Positions 26,983 through 35,999 of a DNA stretch of 64,000 bases are shown here, one piece after another (the first letter of the stretch is position 1; every line of letters starts with the position of its first letter). The DNA is from an uncultured Aquimarina sp. (lineage in GTDB: Bacteria > Bacteroidota > Bacteroidia > Flavobacteriales > Flavobacteriaceae). Location: NCBI GenBank assembly GCA_947498705.1, contig CANMLW010000012.1, forward strand, positions 93,679 to 157,678, given 5' to 3'. Made by a program: the position numbers and the translations under genes. A model generated the notes under the pieces. That model did not search any database. It saw only the letters and a program-made list of their open reading frames with translations, and was not told the DNA's origin.

Positions 26983-28431
26983 TTATTTCTTTAATTCTGC
27001 TATCACCGAAGCCGCATTTTTGTTGTTAGGATTTAATGCCAACGATTGCTCATATGCCTGTATACCTTCTTTATAATATTTCTTACCTAATTTTATGAAA
27101 CATTCGCCCAGGCTATCATACACATTGGCACTTTCTGGATATAGTTCAACATTTAATTTAAAAACACTAAGCGCTTCTTGTATTTTCTCTTTTTCTAATA
27201 GTTTATATCCAAACTGATTGATTTCATCTTCCCAAAAACCATCTACCCTATATGCTGTATTAGGATCTTGACATAATGAAAGGATTTCTGTAACACTCTT
27301 TCCTTCATTGTACAATTCTATCATTTTTTTTGGAGCATCTTTCCCATATACTATATTTCTTATTGCCTTAGCTGGGCTTTTTTCTACGTCATAATGATTT
27401 TGTAATACAATAATTGTTTTATCGGTAGTTATGTGTCTTTCGATTTCTGTTATATATCCAGGCCATCCCCCACTATGTCGCACAAACTTACCTGCCAGTA
27501 TGTTTTCTTTGATACTCCACCCATATCCATAACTTTTCAATATTTTATCATTATTGTATGAGGGGGTAAACATTTCATTGATACTTTTTTGAGATACCAA
27601 CGTATTTGTATATAAGGCTCTATCCCATTTTAATAAATCTAGTACTGTAGCATGAATCGCACCATCTCCTACTACATTTACCCAACCAAACATTTTTCTA
27701 GCCCGTTCTATCTTATTGGGTAACACATATTTTTTATGATTTCTATCATAAAGATACCCGTATGCATAATTATCTATTTTTTCTAGTTCTGATAGAGAAG
27801 GGTTTACAAATGTTCTGGTCATTTGTAATGGTTTGAAGATCATTTTATCTAGAAACTCACAATAGGTGCTACCAGAAATCTGCTCGATAATACTTGCCAA
27901 AAATGCGTATCCCGTATTACTATATTTATATTTTGTACCAGGCTCAAAATACAAAGGAAACTGATGTTTACTATATAATTTAATGATATCCTTATTAGTT
28001 ATTTTCTTTGTTCTATCTACAATTGGTTGTAGTTTTCGTAGGTAGTCTGGTAAGCCACTTGTATGATGTAGCAAATTTTTGACAGTAATCTCTGGATAAC
28101 ATGACAACTCTGGGAGGTAATGGGCAATCTTATCTTCTAATGCAAGTTTATCTTGCTCCTTTAAGATCATAATCCCCATTGCTGTAAATTGCTTCGAAAC
28201 TGATGCCAGATCAAAAACGGAATGTTCATCTAATTCTTCCTTGGTAGTCTCATTGGCAAAGCCTATACTTTTTAGGTAGCTTATTTTTCCTTGCTCGGCT
28301 ACCAAAATGTTGCCATTAAATTTTCCTTCTGAGGCCAAACCCCTAATCAAGCTGTCTATTCTTTGAGCACTATCCTGTGCAAAGTTTACTTGTGTTAGTA
28401 GTAAAAAAAATACTGTTGTTAATAGTTTCAT
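26983..28431 (-). CDS. Secreted class C beta-lactamase-like serine hydrolase with C-terminal TPRs
   Basis: A 482-residue exported protein (signal peptide about 1-18, cut after NFA). The penicillin-binding/class C beta-lactamase core is intact: Ser77-x-x-Lys80 (FDLASVSKQFTAMG), Tyr170-Ser-Asn (YKYSNTGYAFL), and HSGGWPGY as the third motif. The last 100 residues contain about two tetratricopeptide repeats (NVYDSLGECFIKLGKKYYKEG, GIQAYEQSLALNPNNKNA). Members of this family are usually D-amino-acid peptidases or esterases rather than antibiotic-resistance enzymes, so resistance should not be assumed. Single gene on the minus strand. Confidence 0.9.
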   Translation of the reverse strand: MKLLTTVFFLLLTQVNFAQDSAQRIDSLIRGLASEGKFNGNILVAEQGKISYLKSIGFANETTKEELDEHSVFDLASVSKQFTAMGIMILKEQDKLALEDKIAHYLPELSCYPEITVKNLLHHTSGLPDYLRKLQPIVDRTKKITNKDIIKLYSKHQFPLYFEPGTKYKYSNTGYAFLASIIEQISGSTYCEFLDKMIFKPLQMTRTFVNPSLSELEKIDNYAYGYLYDRNHKKYVLPNKIERARKMFGWVNVVGDGAIHATVLDLLKWDRALYTNTLVSQKSINEMFTPSYNNDKILKSYGYGWSIKENILAGKFVRHSGGWPGYITEIERHITTDKTIIVLQNHYDVEKSPAKAIRNIVYGKDAPKKMIELYNEGKSVTEILSLCQDPNTAYRVDGFWEDEINQFGYKLLEKEKIQEALSVFKLNVELYPESANVYDSLGECFIKLGKKYYKEGIQAYEQSLALNPNNKNAASVIAELKK

Positions 28432-28558
28432 AAATATTGATTTTTGATTGAAATTGATTTACTTTCTGAGGAGTTTTTTGACATACCTATGGCTGTGCTA
28501 AACAGAAAAAAGTCTCTGATAACATTATAAAAAGCCTTAATATTGATTGGTATTTTAT

Positions 28559-28768
28559 CTAACTATCCTGTGTATACTCTAAGATATCTCCCGGTTGGCA
28601 TTCTAAAATTTTACAAATATGTTCTAATGTTTCGAACCTGATCCCTTTGGCCTTTCCTGTTTTAAGCACAGAAAGATTGGCTTGGGTGATTCCTATTTTT
28701 TCGGCTAGCTCTTTACTTCTCATTTTACGTTTGGCCAGCATAATATCTATGTTTACTATAATTGCCAT
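28559..28768 (-). CDS. Small Xre/Cro-C1 helix-turn-helix regulator (YozG-like)
   Basis: A 69-residue DNA-binding protein consisting of a single HTH domain: LAKRKMRSKELAEKIGITQA for helices 1-2, then LSVLKTGKAKGIRFETLEHICKILECQPGDIL. This matches the short HTH_26 type seen in pairs with DUF2975 membrane proteins. It begins 2 bp after the stop of the DUF2975 gene at 28771, so the two are translated together. In this pair the HTH protein likely binds the shared upstream region, which contains a 14-bp-arm palindrome (29322-29352), as an autoregulator; that is inference. Confidence 0.92.
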   Translation of the reverse strand: MAIIVNIDIMLAKRKMRSKELAEKIGITQANLSVLKTGKAKGIRFETLEHICKILECQPGDILEYTQDS

Positions 28769-28770
28769 AA

Positions 28771-29289
28771 TTAAATGATTAAGTCCTGGTTTTCTTGAAG
28801 TGTAAGCCCCTTTTTAAATATTGCTGCCAAAAAGAAGATAAAAACGCCTAATAACATATGTAAAAATACAATCATTGTATCTCCTTTGTCTACAGAAAAT
28901 AAAAAATGAAACAGTACTAATAATACTATAGGAGCACATAAATTAATGATATAAAACCTCCTTAATCTTTGATATGCTTTTTGTGTAAACAATTTTTCTT
29001 TGGTAAAAACATCAAATACTCTGCTTAGCAACCAAAAAAATGCGCCATAACAAATCATAACCAAAAAGAATCGTACCAAGATGTATAAAGCGTTATAAAA
29101 ACCTAATAAAAATGGTTGTTTGGTAAATGGGAAAAAAATCTGGAACCTTTCTCCATTATCTATAATACTTAATGCACTATTCTTAAAACCTAAAACAAAA
29201 GCTGCATATACTACAATCAAGATGTAAAACCCTGTAAGTATCTGGGTAATCCAGTAACCTAGTTTAGAAATTATATATACTTTTTTCAT
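28771..29289 (-). CDS. DUF2975 membrane protein
   Basis: A 172-residue integral membrane protein with four predicted helices (YWITQILTGFYILIVVYAAFVL; LYILVRFFLVMICYGAFFWLL; INLCAPIVLLVLFHFLF; FLHMLLGVFIFFLAAIF). The arrangement and the partner Xre gene match the DUF2975 family, common in Firmicutes and Bacteroidetes, whose role is unknown; one idea is a membrane sensor for the adjacent regulator. It is the first gene of the two-gene operon. A TAGATTTG -7 box lies 24 bp upstream, and a perfect palindrome overlaps the -33 region. Confidence 0.88.
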   Translation of the reverse strand: MKKVYIISKLGYWITQILTGFYILIVVYAAFVLGFKNSALSIIDNGERFQIFFPFTKQPFLLGFYNALYILVRFFLVMICYGAFFWLLSRVFDVFTKEKLFTQKAYQRLRRFYIINLCAPIVLLVLFHFLFSVDKGDTMIVFLHMLLGVFIFFLAAIFKKGLTLQENQDLII

Positions 29290-29312
29290 TGTACCTTAAT
29301 TAATTATTTGTA

Positions 29313-29352
29313 CAAATCTACAAATTAATTATCGTAAAACGATAATTAATTT
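29313..29352 (-). promoter_or_regulatory. Promoter and palindromic operator of the DUF2975-Xre operon
   Basis: The minus-strand box TAGATTTG (29313-29320) fits TAnnTTTG exactly. Directly upstream, AAATTAATTATCGT (29322-29335) and ACGATAATTAATTT (29339-29352) form a perfect 14-bp inverted repeat with a 3-nt spacer over the -33 region, the expected place for a repressor site. A second palindrome, ATTTGTACAAAT, spans 29306-29317 across the -7 box. Confidence 0.6.
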
Positions 29353-29440
29353 CTTTTTTAGGATAATAAAATAAAAATGAATTTTGTGAAAAAGTATGCT
29401 ATACCGGCTACTAAAAACCTAAAATTCAGCTACAAATACC

Positions 29441-29476
29441 AAAAAAAATCCAAGATAAAAACATATATCTTGGATT
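29441..29476 (-). terminator. Terminator of the lipocalin-like lipoprotein gene
   Basis: AATCCAAGATA (29447-29457) and TATCTTGGATT (29466-29476) form a perfect 11-bp stem with an 8-nt loop, followed on the minus strand by eight T. Confidence 0.85.
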
Positions 29477-29566
29477 AGTTATATCTATTTTACTCTAAAA
29501 AAACAGCTTATTTTCGACGCATTCGTATGGATTTGTCAAATTTGAATTTTGTAGCTTCAGTGATTT

Positions 29567-30532
29567 TTATTCTTCAAAAAATTCATCCGCAGTTTTTTCA
29601 TAAATCAATTTAAATGTCAAGGTTTGATCTCCATCTTGAATTGATTCAAAAAGAGTTAGTTTATCACCTTCAAAAGAAATAGTTTGAGGTTCATTTTCAC
29701 CTTTTGCATCTTCAATAAAACTTGGGACATTCAAATCCTCTGGTATGGCTACTACCTCTTCGGTAATTGTTGTCAATACATCAGATTCGATAGTATACGT
29801 TCCAGAAATACCAAAACCATCATAAATGCACAAACTACTATCCATTTCATCATCTATTACGGCTATATCTGTAAAGGTATTATCTTCTCTAAATTCTACA
29901 ATTGATTTTTGCTCGCACTCGTTTGCGGTAAAAGATTCTTCATTTTCAAAATATTCTACTAGCTTCCACCTTCCTACTATTTCGTTTTTGTCTTCAGTAA
30001 TTTTAGTTTCAATTTTTCCTTTATAAGACCCTTCAAAAGTTCCTTTGTCATACACCAATTTGAAATCAACTATATATTCATCAACAGATTTTTCTATCGT
30101 AATCGTTCCCGAAATGATATTTTCAAAATAATTGGATGATATATCTGCCTCTCCGTTGGTCATTTGTAAACCGACTCCTGCCTCGCTATCAAAAAAATGA
30201 AGTGTTGGGTCATAATCGGCATCAGTATCCATTTTAAAACTAAAAGTACCCTCTGGTAAAGCTTTTCTATTATCAAACAGAACACCTACAAAATCTAATT
30301 CTCCCGTATAATCCTCACCCGAAAAATCAACATTTGCCAATGTTAATTGAATATGATTGTCTAAATTCTTTATTACAGCATAGTTAATGTCGTATGACTC
30401 ATCATTAAACGTAAAATTGTTACTGGTTTGATTCATTTGATCTGTCTGATCTATTTGATCATCGTCCTTTTTACAGGATGTAACCAATGTAATAGCCAAT
30501 AATAAAGTCCATATTACTCTAATGTTTTCCAT
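29567..30532 (-). CDS. Lipocalin-like lipoprotein
   Basis: A 321-residue lipoprotein. The ATG at 30532 gives MENIRVIWTLLLAITLVTSCKKDD, a signal ending in a lipobox Cys; an in-frame start 54 bp upstream would add 18 residues before the signal and is rejected. The second half (about 190-310) begins IVGRWKLVEYFENEESF and has the regularly spaced strands with YTIESDVLTTITEE and GDKLTLFE seen in the lipocalin-like (lipocalin_4/5) proteins of Bacteroidetes. The first half is a separate beta-rich domain with SFKMDTDADYDPTLHF. No enzymatic motif; ligand binding at the cell envelope is inferred from fold resemblance. Confidence 0.7.
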   Translation of the reverse strand: MENIRVIWTLLLAITLVTSCKKDDDQIDQTDQMNQTSNNFTFNDESYDINYAVIKNLDNHIQLTLANVDFSGEDYTGELDFVGVLFDNRKALPEGTFSFKMDTDADYDPTLHFFDSEAGVGLQMTNGEADISSNYFENIISGTITIEKSVDEYIVDFKLVYDKGTFEGSYKGKIETKITEDKNEIVGRWKLVEYFENEESFTANECEQKSIVEFREDNTFTDIAVIDDEMDSSLCIYDGFGISGTYTIESDVLTTITEEVVAIPEDLNVPSFIEDAKGENEPQTISFEGDKLTLFESIQDGDQTLTFKLIYEKTADEFFEE

Positions 30533-30752
30533 AATCTTGTTTCTGATTAAAATTTTTCCAAGGCAAATTAACGGTTTAATTAACAAAAGAAGAATATATA
30601 CTATTTACTATTCGATATAATACTTGTTTCTAGGATAGTCGATCACTTCCTGATTGATGAGATTCGATAAAAATTCTGAAAATTAAATTTCATAATGTAG
30701 ATTAAATTGGTGATTCATACTTTTTGGCTAATTCTTCTTTTTATATTTGTCC

Positions 30753-31907
30753 ATGCTTTTTTCAGAAATATTAGGATTAACACATCTCAAAAGCTATTTG
30801 ACCACCAGCGCAGATCGCAATAGGATACCACACGCACAGCTTTTTGCAGGGCCTAACGGAAGTGGTACGCTACCCATGGCTATTGCCTATGCACAATACA
30901 TATTATGTCATAATCAAAATGGTGAAAACACAGCAGGTGAGGCTTCTTGTAACATTAAGTTTGATCATCTGGCACATCCCGATTTACATTTTGTATATCC
31001 CGTCGCAGTCAATGACAAAGTAAAAAAACACCCAACCTCTGATCAATTTGCAGAAGAATGGAGAAGTTTTGTAAAAGAAAATCCCTACGGAAGTATTTTT
31101 GATTGGTATCTGTCTGTTGGAATTGAAAAAAAACAAGGGCAAATAGGAGTAGATGAGGCTCTGGAAATTGTTAAAAAACTTTCTCTAAAAAGCTATGAAG
31201 GAGGGCATAAAGTAATGCTCATTTGGATGGCTGATAAAATGAACATTGCTGCTTCGAACAAGTTACTTAAACTTATTGAAGAGCCACCAGAAAAAACCAT
31301 TTTCATTCTTATAACCGAAAATGAGGAACAAATTATACAAACCATTCGTTCTCGTTGTCAGGTATTGCATTTTCCTCCCTTGGGAGAGCAAGTGATCAAA
31401 GAAGCATTACAAAAGAATGAAGAAACACCTGTAAACGAAGCTACCAAAATAGCGCATCGGGCAAATGGGGATTATAACAAAGCTTTACGACTATTACACC
31501 AAGATGGTGGCGATGATCAATTTGAAGAATGGTTTATACAGTGGGTACGCACGGCTTTTAGGGCTAAAGGGAACAAGGCAGCTGTACGTGACCTCATCTC
31601 ATGGAGCGAGTCTATAGCAGGAACCGGAAGAGAGACTCAAAAGAAATTTTTGAATTACTGTTTAGATTTTTTCAGGCAAGCTTTGCTCCTTAACTATGGG
31701 GCCAAAGATCTAGTGTTTCTTGAACCTACGAATCCTGGTTTTAAATTAGAAAATTTTGCTCCTTTTATACACGGAGGTAATATTCTGGACATTTCTAAAG
31801 AACTACAGGACGCTGCATATCATATCGAACGTAACGGTAATGCAAAAATCATTCTTACAGATTTATCGATAAAACTAACTCGTTTACTACATAAAAAAAG
31901 TAGTTAA
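30753..31907 (+). CDS. holB: DNA polymerase III delta' subunit (clamp loader)
   Basis: A 384-residue AAA+ protein of the clamp loader, which opens the beta clamp for loading on primed DNA. The start MLFSEILGLTHLKSYL and PHAQLFAGPNGSGTLPMAIAYAQYIL fit the HolB family; the Walker A region reads GPNGSGT without the usual GKT, typical of delta', which does not bind ATP productively. SNKLLKLIEEPPEKTIFIL and TIRSRCQVLHFPPL are the sensor 1 and SRC motifs. The ATG at 30753 is chosen; an in-frame TTG two codons upstream was rejected. The next gene follows after 42 bp on the same strand. Confidence 0.94.
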   Translation: MLFSEILGLTHLKSYLTTSADRNRIPHAQLFAGPNGSGTLPMAIAYAQYILCHNQNGENTAGEASCNIKFDHLAHPDLHFVYPVAVNDKVKKHPTSDQFAEEWRSFVKENPYGSIFDWYLSVGIEKKQGQIGVDEALEIVKKLSLKSYEGGHKVMLIWMADKMNIAASNKLLKLIEEPPEKTIFILITENEEQIIQTIRSRCQVLHFPPLGEQVIKEALQKNEETPVNEATKIAHRANGDYNKALRLLHQDGGDDQFEEWFIQWVRTAFRAKGNKAAVRDLISWSESIAGTGRETQKKFLNYCLDFFRQALLLNYGAKDLVFLEPTNPGFKLENFAPFIHGGNILDISKELQDAAYHIERNGNAKIILTDLSIKLTRLLHKKSS

Positions 31908-31949
31908 CCAGAACCATTAAACAAATCACACTAACTATAAAATTACATT

Positions 31950-32348
31950 ATGGAACACTTTATGAACAACCTAGTTGCCATCACTATTTTACTATTTCTT
32001 TTAATTACTTTTTTACAATCGGGACTGGATAAAACATTGGACTGGAAAGGAAATCTTGCCTGGCTAAAAGAGCATTTTTCTAAAACGTTTATGGGAGGCA
32101 TGGTTCCTTTACTATTAGCAATCGTTCTTGTACTAGAAATAATCACCTCTGTATATTGTATACTTGCGATTTATAGTATTCTGGCAGATAATCAACTAGA
32201 GAATGCCGTTATTGCTATATTTTTGGGTTGTATTACCTTATTACTCCTCTTATTTGGACAAAGAGTTGCAAAAGACTACGCAGGAGCCCTGACTATTACT
32301 TGTTATTTTATTGTAGCTATTTTTGGGTTGTATGTGGTTGCTCGATAA
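31950..32348 (+). CDS. DoxX-like small membrane protein
   Basis: A 132-residue hydrophobic protein with four membrane helices (NLVAITILLFLLITFLQSG; MGGMVPLLLAIVLVLEIITS; NAVIAIFLGCITLLLLLFGQR; CYFIVAIFGLYVV). The plan and the GLDKTLDWKGNLAWLKEHF loop after helix 1 resemble the DoxX/TQO_small_DoxD family of small quinone-related membrane proteins. Function unknown. It follows holB by 42 bp on the plus strand and is closed by a terminator at 32393. Confidence 0.75.
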   Translation: MEHFMNNLVAITILLFLLITFLQSGLDKTLDWKGNLAWLKEHFSKTFMGGMVPLLLAIVLVLEIITSVYCILAIYSILADNQLENAVIAIFLGCITLLLLLFGQRVAKDYAGALTITCYFIVAIFGLYVVAR

Positions 32349-32392
32349 AATCATGCCCACTACAAAATACCACATTTAAAAAACACAAAATT

Positions 32393-32423
32393 CCAGAGCA
32401 CTGCACGCTCTGGATTTTTTTTC
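32393..32423. terminator. Terminator between the DoxX-like gene and the Ig-like gene
   Basis: CCAGAGC (32393-32399) and GCTCTGG (32407-32413) form a 7-bp stem followed by a run of T on the plus strand. The two flanking genes converge here. Confidence 0.85.
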
Positions 32424-32459
32424 TATTTAATCATATTTCTTGTTTTAATTTTAACCTCT

Positions 32460-33575
32460 TTAATTTTGTTTTACTCTATAGGTAATCTTTCGATTGGTAA
32501 TCACCTTACAAGAAACAAGGGTTACTATAATTTCGGTGCGACTATTACTAATACAACCAGAAATTGTATTTCTAGCTTCTGCAAAATAACTGCCAGCACC
32601 AGAAGGTGTATAACTGGTATTGCCACTTAGCAATAAAGTACCTCCTGTAGAGGCATCATACCAATCAACCGTTTCATTGGCATTAACCGTTGCACTTAGG
32701 GTCGGAATTGTAGCTCCGCTACACCCAGATTGATTACCGTTGCTTACTGGTTCATTGGGTAAACTATTTACTATTACCTCTACAAAATTTGTATTGGTTA
32801 CAGATCCACTTGTTGCCTGTACGGTATACGTATATGTACCAGCTACAAGACCAGTGACTGTAGGGTCTGACAGCGTAGAGCTAAAGGTATATCCACCTGG
32901 CCCTGTGGCAGACCAATTAAAAGTAGCACTACCACTACCTGTTCCTGAAACATTAGAGAAAAGGCTTAACATCTCACCTACACAAATAGGCCCATTAGAG
33001 GTTGGAGTAACGCTAAGACTACCTCCACCATTATTTAAATCTTCGAAAGAATAGTCTGCTCCTGCTCCTCCATTACAGGTAGAATAGATAATTGATCCTA
33101 TAGCGATTCGTTTAGCAGCGCTACACGGTCTGGAGGTATCTAAACTACCCCCTGGCTCGATAATAATTGCTGCTCCTGCAGGAAGAGACAAGGTTACATT
33201 GGCAGTCCAGGAAGCATATCCGCCGTTGGCAATAGTAACCAATAATGTATTAAAACTAGAGTTTGCAGCAACTATCAAAGTATCGGTTGCGCCTGTACCA
33301 TCTCCTATGGTAAGTGAATTAAAACTGTTGGTTATATTAGACGAAATGGTAACCGAGTCTCCTCCTTCTATAGATACATCATTAGTACCTGCTACCTGAC
33401 CAGGATATGTGGTCGCCGCAACCCACGAAGTACCATTGTATACTTCCCAGATAGACACGTTAGTCCAATTACCCGACACAATAGATCTATAATCATTGGT
33501 GGTTTGTCCATACAAAGTCGTAAAAGAATAACATAGAAATATCCCTAAAGCATACACATTTAATTTCGCATACAT
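32460..33575 (-). CDS. Secreted Ig-like/PKD-like domain protein without a recognisable T9SS tail
   Basis: A 371-residue exported protein (signal peptide about 1-22, cut near YGQ). After it comes a beta-rich region with NDYRSIVSGNWTNVSIWEVYNGTSWV, a G8-like or choice-of-anchor-like opening seen in Bacteroidetes secreted proteins, then a segment with PKD/Ig-like repeats (TFNWSATGPGGYTFSSTLSDPTV; TVDWYDASTGGTLLLSG). The C terminus is the basic tail VSCKVITNRKITYRVKQN rather than a clear type A or type B sorting domain. This short tail may be a natural end, since a terminator follows, or the remnant of a longer adhesin. No enzymatic motif. Confidence 0.75.
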   Translation of the reverse strand: MYAKLNVYALGIFLCYSFTTLYGQTTNDYRSIVSGNWTNVSIWEVYNGTSWVAATTYPGQVAGTNDVSIEGGDSVTISSNITNSFNSLTIGDGTGATDTLIVAANSSFNTLLVTIANGGYASWTANVTLSLPAGAAIIIEPGGSLDTSRPCSAAKRIAIGSIIYSTCNGGAGADYSFEDLNNGGGSLSVTPTSNGPICVGEMLSLFSNVSGTGSGSATFNWSATGPGGYTFSSTLSDPTVTGLVAGTYTYTVQATSGSVTNTNFVEVIVNSLPNEPVSNGNQSGCSGATIPTLSATVNANETVDWYDASTGGTLLLSGNTSYTPSGAGSYFAEARNTISGCISNSRTEIIVTLVSCKVITNRKITYRVKQN

Positions 33576-33767
33576 TTGACATAAATTTTAATCTAAAACA
33601 ATTACAAAATGATTTGAATAAAAAGTAAAGTGTTTTAAGAATTGGTTTTAAGAGTTTCTTGTAAAGAACAACGGGGTAGGTTTATTAATATCAAATATAA
33701 GCATATATAACGTTTTTAACAAAAAATTAAGTATATTTAAAACAGTATTTATAAAAAATATAGGCCT

Positions 33768-34103
33768 ATGATCATTTTTGGTTCGCGAGCAAGTAATTTA
33801 GGATCGGTTACCATTACTAATACTCAATGCTCATACTGTGAAAATACAGGTACGCAAAACATCGTTCAATACGGCAGATACTTTCATGTCTTTTGGATTC
33901 CTGTATTTCCTATTGGCAGGAAAACATTTAGTGAATGTACTCACTGTAAAAGAACCATTTCCAAAAAAGATTTTGGAGTTGAACTGATGCATGTTTTTAA
34001 TGAAAAAAAAGATAAAATAAAACGGCCTTTATGGCATTGGATTGGGTTACTTCTTTTTGGATTACTTGTCATTTGGATCGCAGTAGTTTCCAAAATTAGT
34101 TAG
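33768..34103 (+). CDS. Small zinc-ribbon membrane protein
   Basis: A 111-residue protein with two CxxC pairs (QCSYCENTG and SECTHCKRTI, spaced about 30 residues) that form a zinc ribbon like that of zinc_ribbon_15 proteins, and one C-terminal membrane helix (HWIGLLLFGLLVIWIAVV). Between the cysteines is YFHVFWIPVFPIGRKTF, the WIPxxPIG turn typical of these proteins. Function unknown; it probably sits on the cytoplasmic face of the inner membrane. Convergent with the lipoprotein gene at 34234. Confidence 0.85.
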   Translation: MIIFGSRASNLGSVTITNTQCSYCENTGTQNIVQYGRYFHVFWIPVFPIGRKTFSECTHCKRTISKKDFGVELMHVFNEKKDKIKRPLWHWIGLLLFGLLVIWIAVVSKIS

Positions 34104-34141
34104 GCAAAAGTTATATTTCTTTAATAAAATATGTCACAAAA

Positions 34142-34175
34142 AAAACCGGAAAGCTCTACAGCTCTCCAGTTTTCG
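34142..34175. terminator. Convergent terminator
   Basis: AAAACCGGAAAGCT (34142-34155) and AGCTCTCCAGTTTT (34160-34173) form an imperfect stem with a 4-nt loop between the converging zinc-ribbon and lipoprotein genes. T runs follow on both strands. Confidence 0.75.
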
Positions 34176-34233
34176 TTCTATCTAACTCTGCTATAAGTCA
34201 AATACCCTGTTTTTATTTCATAATTTTTTGTTT

Positions 34234-35871
34234 TTAATCATCCTGTAATGGGCAATCTGCGGGATTTTCTTCACATACCTTATTGACCCACTCTTCGAAC
34301 CCTGATGGGTTAAAAAGCTTATTATAATAGGCTATTATTTTATTGAAATCGATATCCTTAAACATTTCTTTAGAATTGAGTCCAGAATTATCATACAATG
34401 CTGTATTCAAAAACTCTACCTCAGAACCTTGCTCAAATTCTATCACCAATTTTACAGGGCTATCGATTGATTGTAGTCCGTTTTTGGTAAAAGGGAAAGG
34501 AAATTTCCAATACACCTGAGGCTTATCACAAGCTCCTATAGGTCCTGTAAACTGAATTCCTCCCAAATAGGCTTCGTTTCCGAAAAGAGATACTATAGAT
34601 TCGTCTTCGGGTACATAATTAAATACATTATCAAGATTATCCACTCCCAAGGCATTGTTTTGTTGATCCAACCATATAAACCTTGATCCTTTTCTTATTT
34701 TGAAACCGCAGAAGTTATTAGGAAAAATTATGGTCTCTCCTGATTGAGGCATTACAGGTAAATACAATCTCGGAATTGTGATTTGAGGTTTCCCATCTAT
34801 ACTAGTGGTAAAATCAACCATCATTCTGTGATTGCCATAACCCGCTTGTAAATTAATATAACTAGGTACTTTTGGTAAATCCTCTAACTGAATGTTTCCA
34901 TCGTTATTACCACCTCCTCCATTCTGCGGTGCTTTGTCCATCATAAAATCAAACTGATCTTTGGCCATAGCATTTTTTACACGTAGTCTAAAAGACGTTT
35001 TCTGAGAAGTGTTCCAAGCATAAGTATACACTTTTGTCTTATTTGCAGGAACCTCAAAACCAGAAAGGATACCACTTCTGTTGTTTTTCATAGATTTCCA
35101 TACTCCATTTGACTTATATTCGAAATATAGTTCTGGGCCTTTATAGCTATCGCATGGAGGTTCTGCACAAAACCCACCAATAGGTAAATAATGATTGTTA
35201 CTGCGACTTTGCACTGCCTTGCTACATATTTTACCTCTCCATTTTTTAATATTGCTATATTGAGCTATGTAACGATATCTCGCGCCATTCTCGCAGTAAG
35301 ATGCAGGAACATTATTACAATCATTCTTAAACGCACTATAGTTGCCTGGTGTTTTGTCTAATCTTATAAAATCAGGCTCTCCTAAAAAGCCACCTGCAAT
35401 CGAGCTTGTAAAATTATTATTATTACATGCAACGGTAGGTTGCGCTACAAAAATTGGGCTAATTGTTCTTTGCGTTGTTGTTCTTGCCCACCCTTGTGGT
35501 TGTGAAAAGCGACTTTCTGTACTTTTCTGCTTTGTGGGTGTGTCTAAAAAATTGGGAATAGCTGCACCTGGCTCTGATAGCGCCCAAAAGATTTCTCTTT
35601 CAGAAAGATCGCCTCCAAACTCTTGAGTAAGTGCATTAAGTGTCCCGCACGACTCACAATCACTCTCTTCCATGATAAAGGTTCCTGTAAGGTGCTCGTC
35701 ATTTATTTCCTGAAAATATATCGAATTTCCGTTATCTAATGTAATCTTGGCAACGTCTTCTGATACCTCCTGAGTATCTAACGGCTCTGTTGCATCCAAA
35801 TCTGTTTTTTGACATGATATCAATACCGATACCATTGCAAAAATCAAGACCTTAATTTTTGTGTTTTTCAT
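34234..35871 (-). CDS. Large orphan lipoprotein
   Basis: A 545-residue lipoprotein (MKNTKIKVLIFAMVSVLISCQKTD, lipobox Cys near residue 20). I do not recognise the rest. Seen in it: about 17 cysteines, several in short-range pairs (ESDCESCGTLN, FCAEPPCDSY) that would form disulfides outside the cytoplasm, a beta-rich central part, and a 320-residue second half with GGGGNNDGN as an interdomain linker near residue 320. The C-terminal 60 residues are helical. Single gene downstream of the type A adhesin gene and convergent with the zinc-ribbon gene. No homolog-based function is offered. Confidence 0.8.
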   Translation of the reverse strand: MKNTKIKVLIFAMVSVLISCQKTDLDATEPLDTQEVSEDVAKITLDNGNSIYFQEINDEHLTGTFIMEESDCESCGTLNALTQEFGGDLSEREIFWALSEPGAAIPNFLDTPTKQKSTESRFSQPQGWARTTTQRTISPIFVAQPTVACNNNNFTSSIAGGFLGEPDFIRLDKTPGNYSAFKNDCNNVPASYCENGARYRYIAQYSNIKKWRGKICSKAVQSRSNNHYLPIGGFCAEPPCDSYKGPELYFEYKSNGVWKSMKNNRSGILSGFEVPANKTKVYTYAWNTSQKTSFRLRVKNAMAKDQFDFMMDKAPQNGGGGNNDGNIQLEDLPKVPSYINLQAGYGNHRMMVDFTTSIDGKPQITIPRLYLPVMPQSGETIIFPNNFCGFKIRKGSRFIWLDQQNNALGVDNLDNVFNYVPEDESIVSLFGNEAYLGGIQFTGPIGACDKPQVYWKFPFPFTKNGLQSIDSPVKLVIEFEQGSEVEFLNTALYDNSGLNSKEMFKDIDFNKIIAYYNKLFNPSGFEEWVNKVCEENPADCPLQDD

Positions 35872-35999
35872 AATTTTTTGAGTTTTACTAAATACTTATT
35901 TAATGCATTTTAAAAATGCCAAACTTTGAACCGATTCCTACTCCCGTTCCAAGTTTGTGTATTTTGTTACCCTTAAAAAATGAAAATCTTAAAAAAATA

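Noticed and set aside
26983..28431. Antibiotic-resistance beta-lactamase
   Set aside because: Motifs fit the broad class C/penicillin-binding family, but most such Bacteroidetes proteins with TPR tails are peptidases or esterases, so no resistance role is claimed.
30742..30749. TATATTTG box as holB promoter
   Set aside because: It matches the -7 consensus but lies 3 bp before the ATG, leaving no room for a leader; probably chance in AT-rich DNA.
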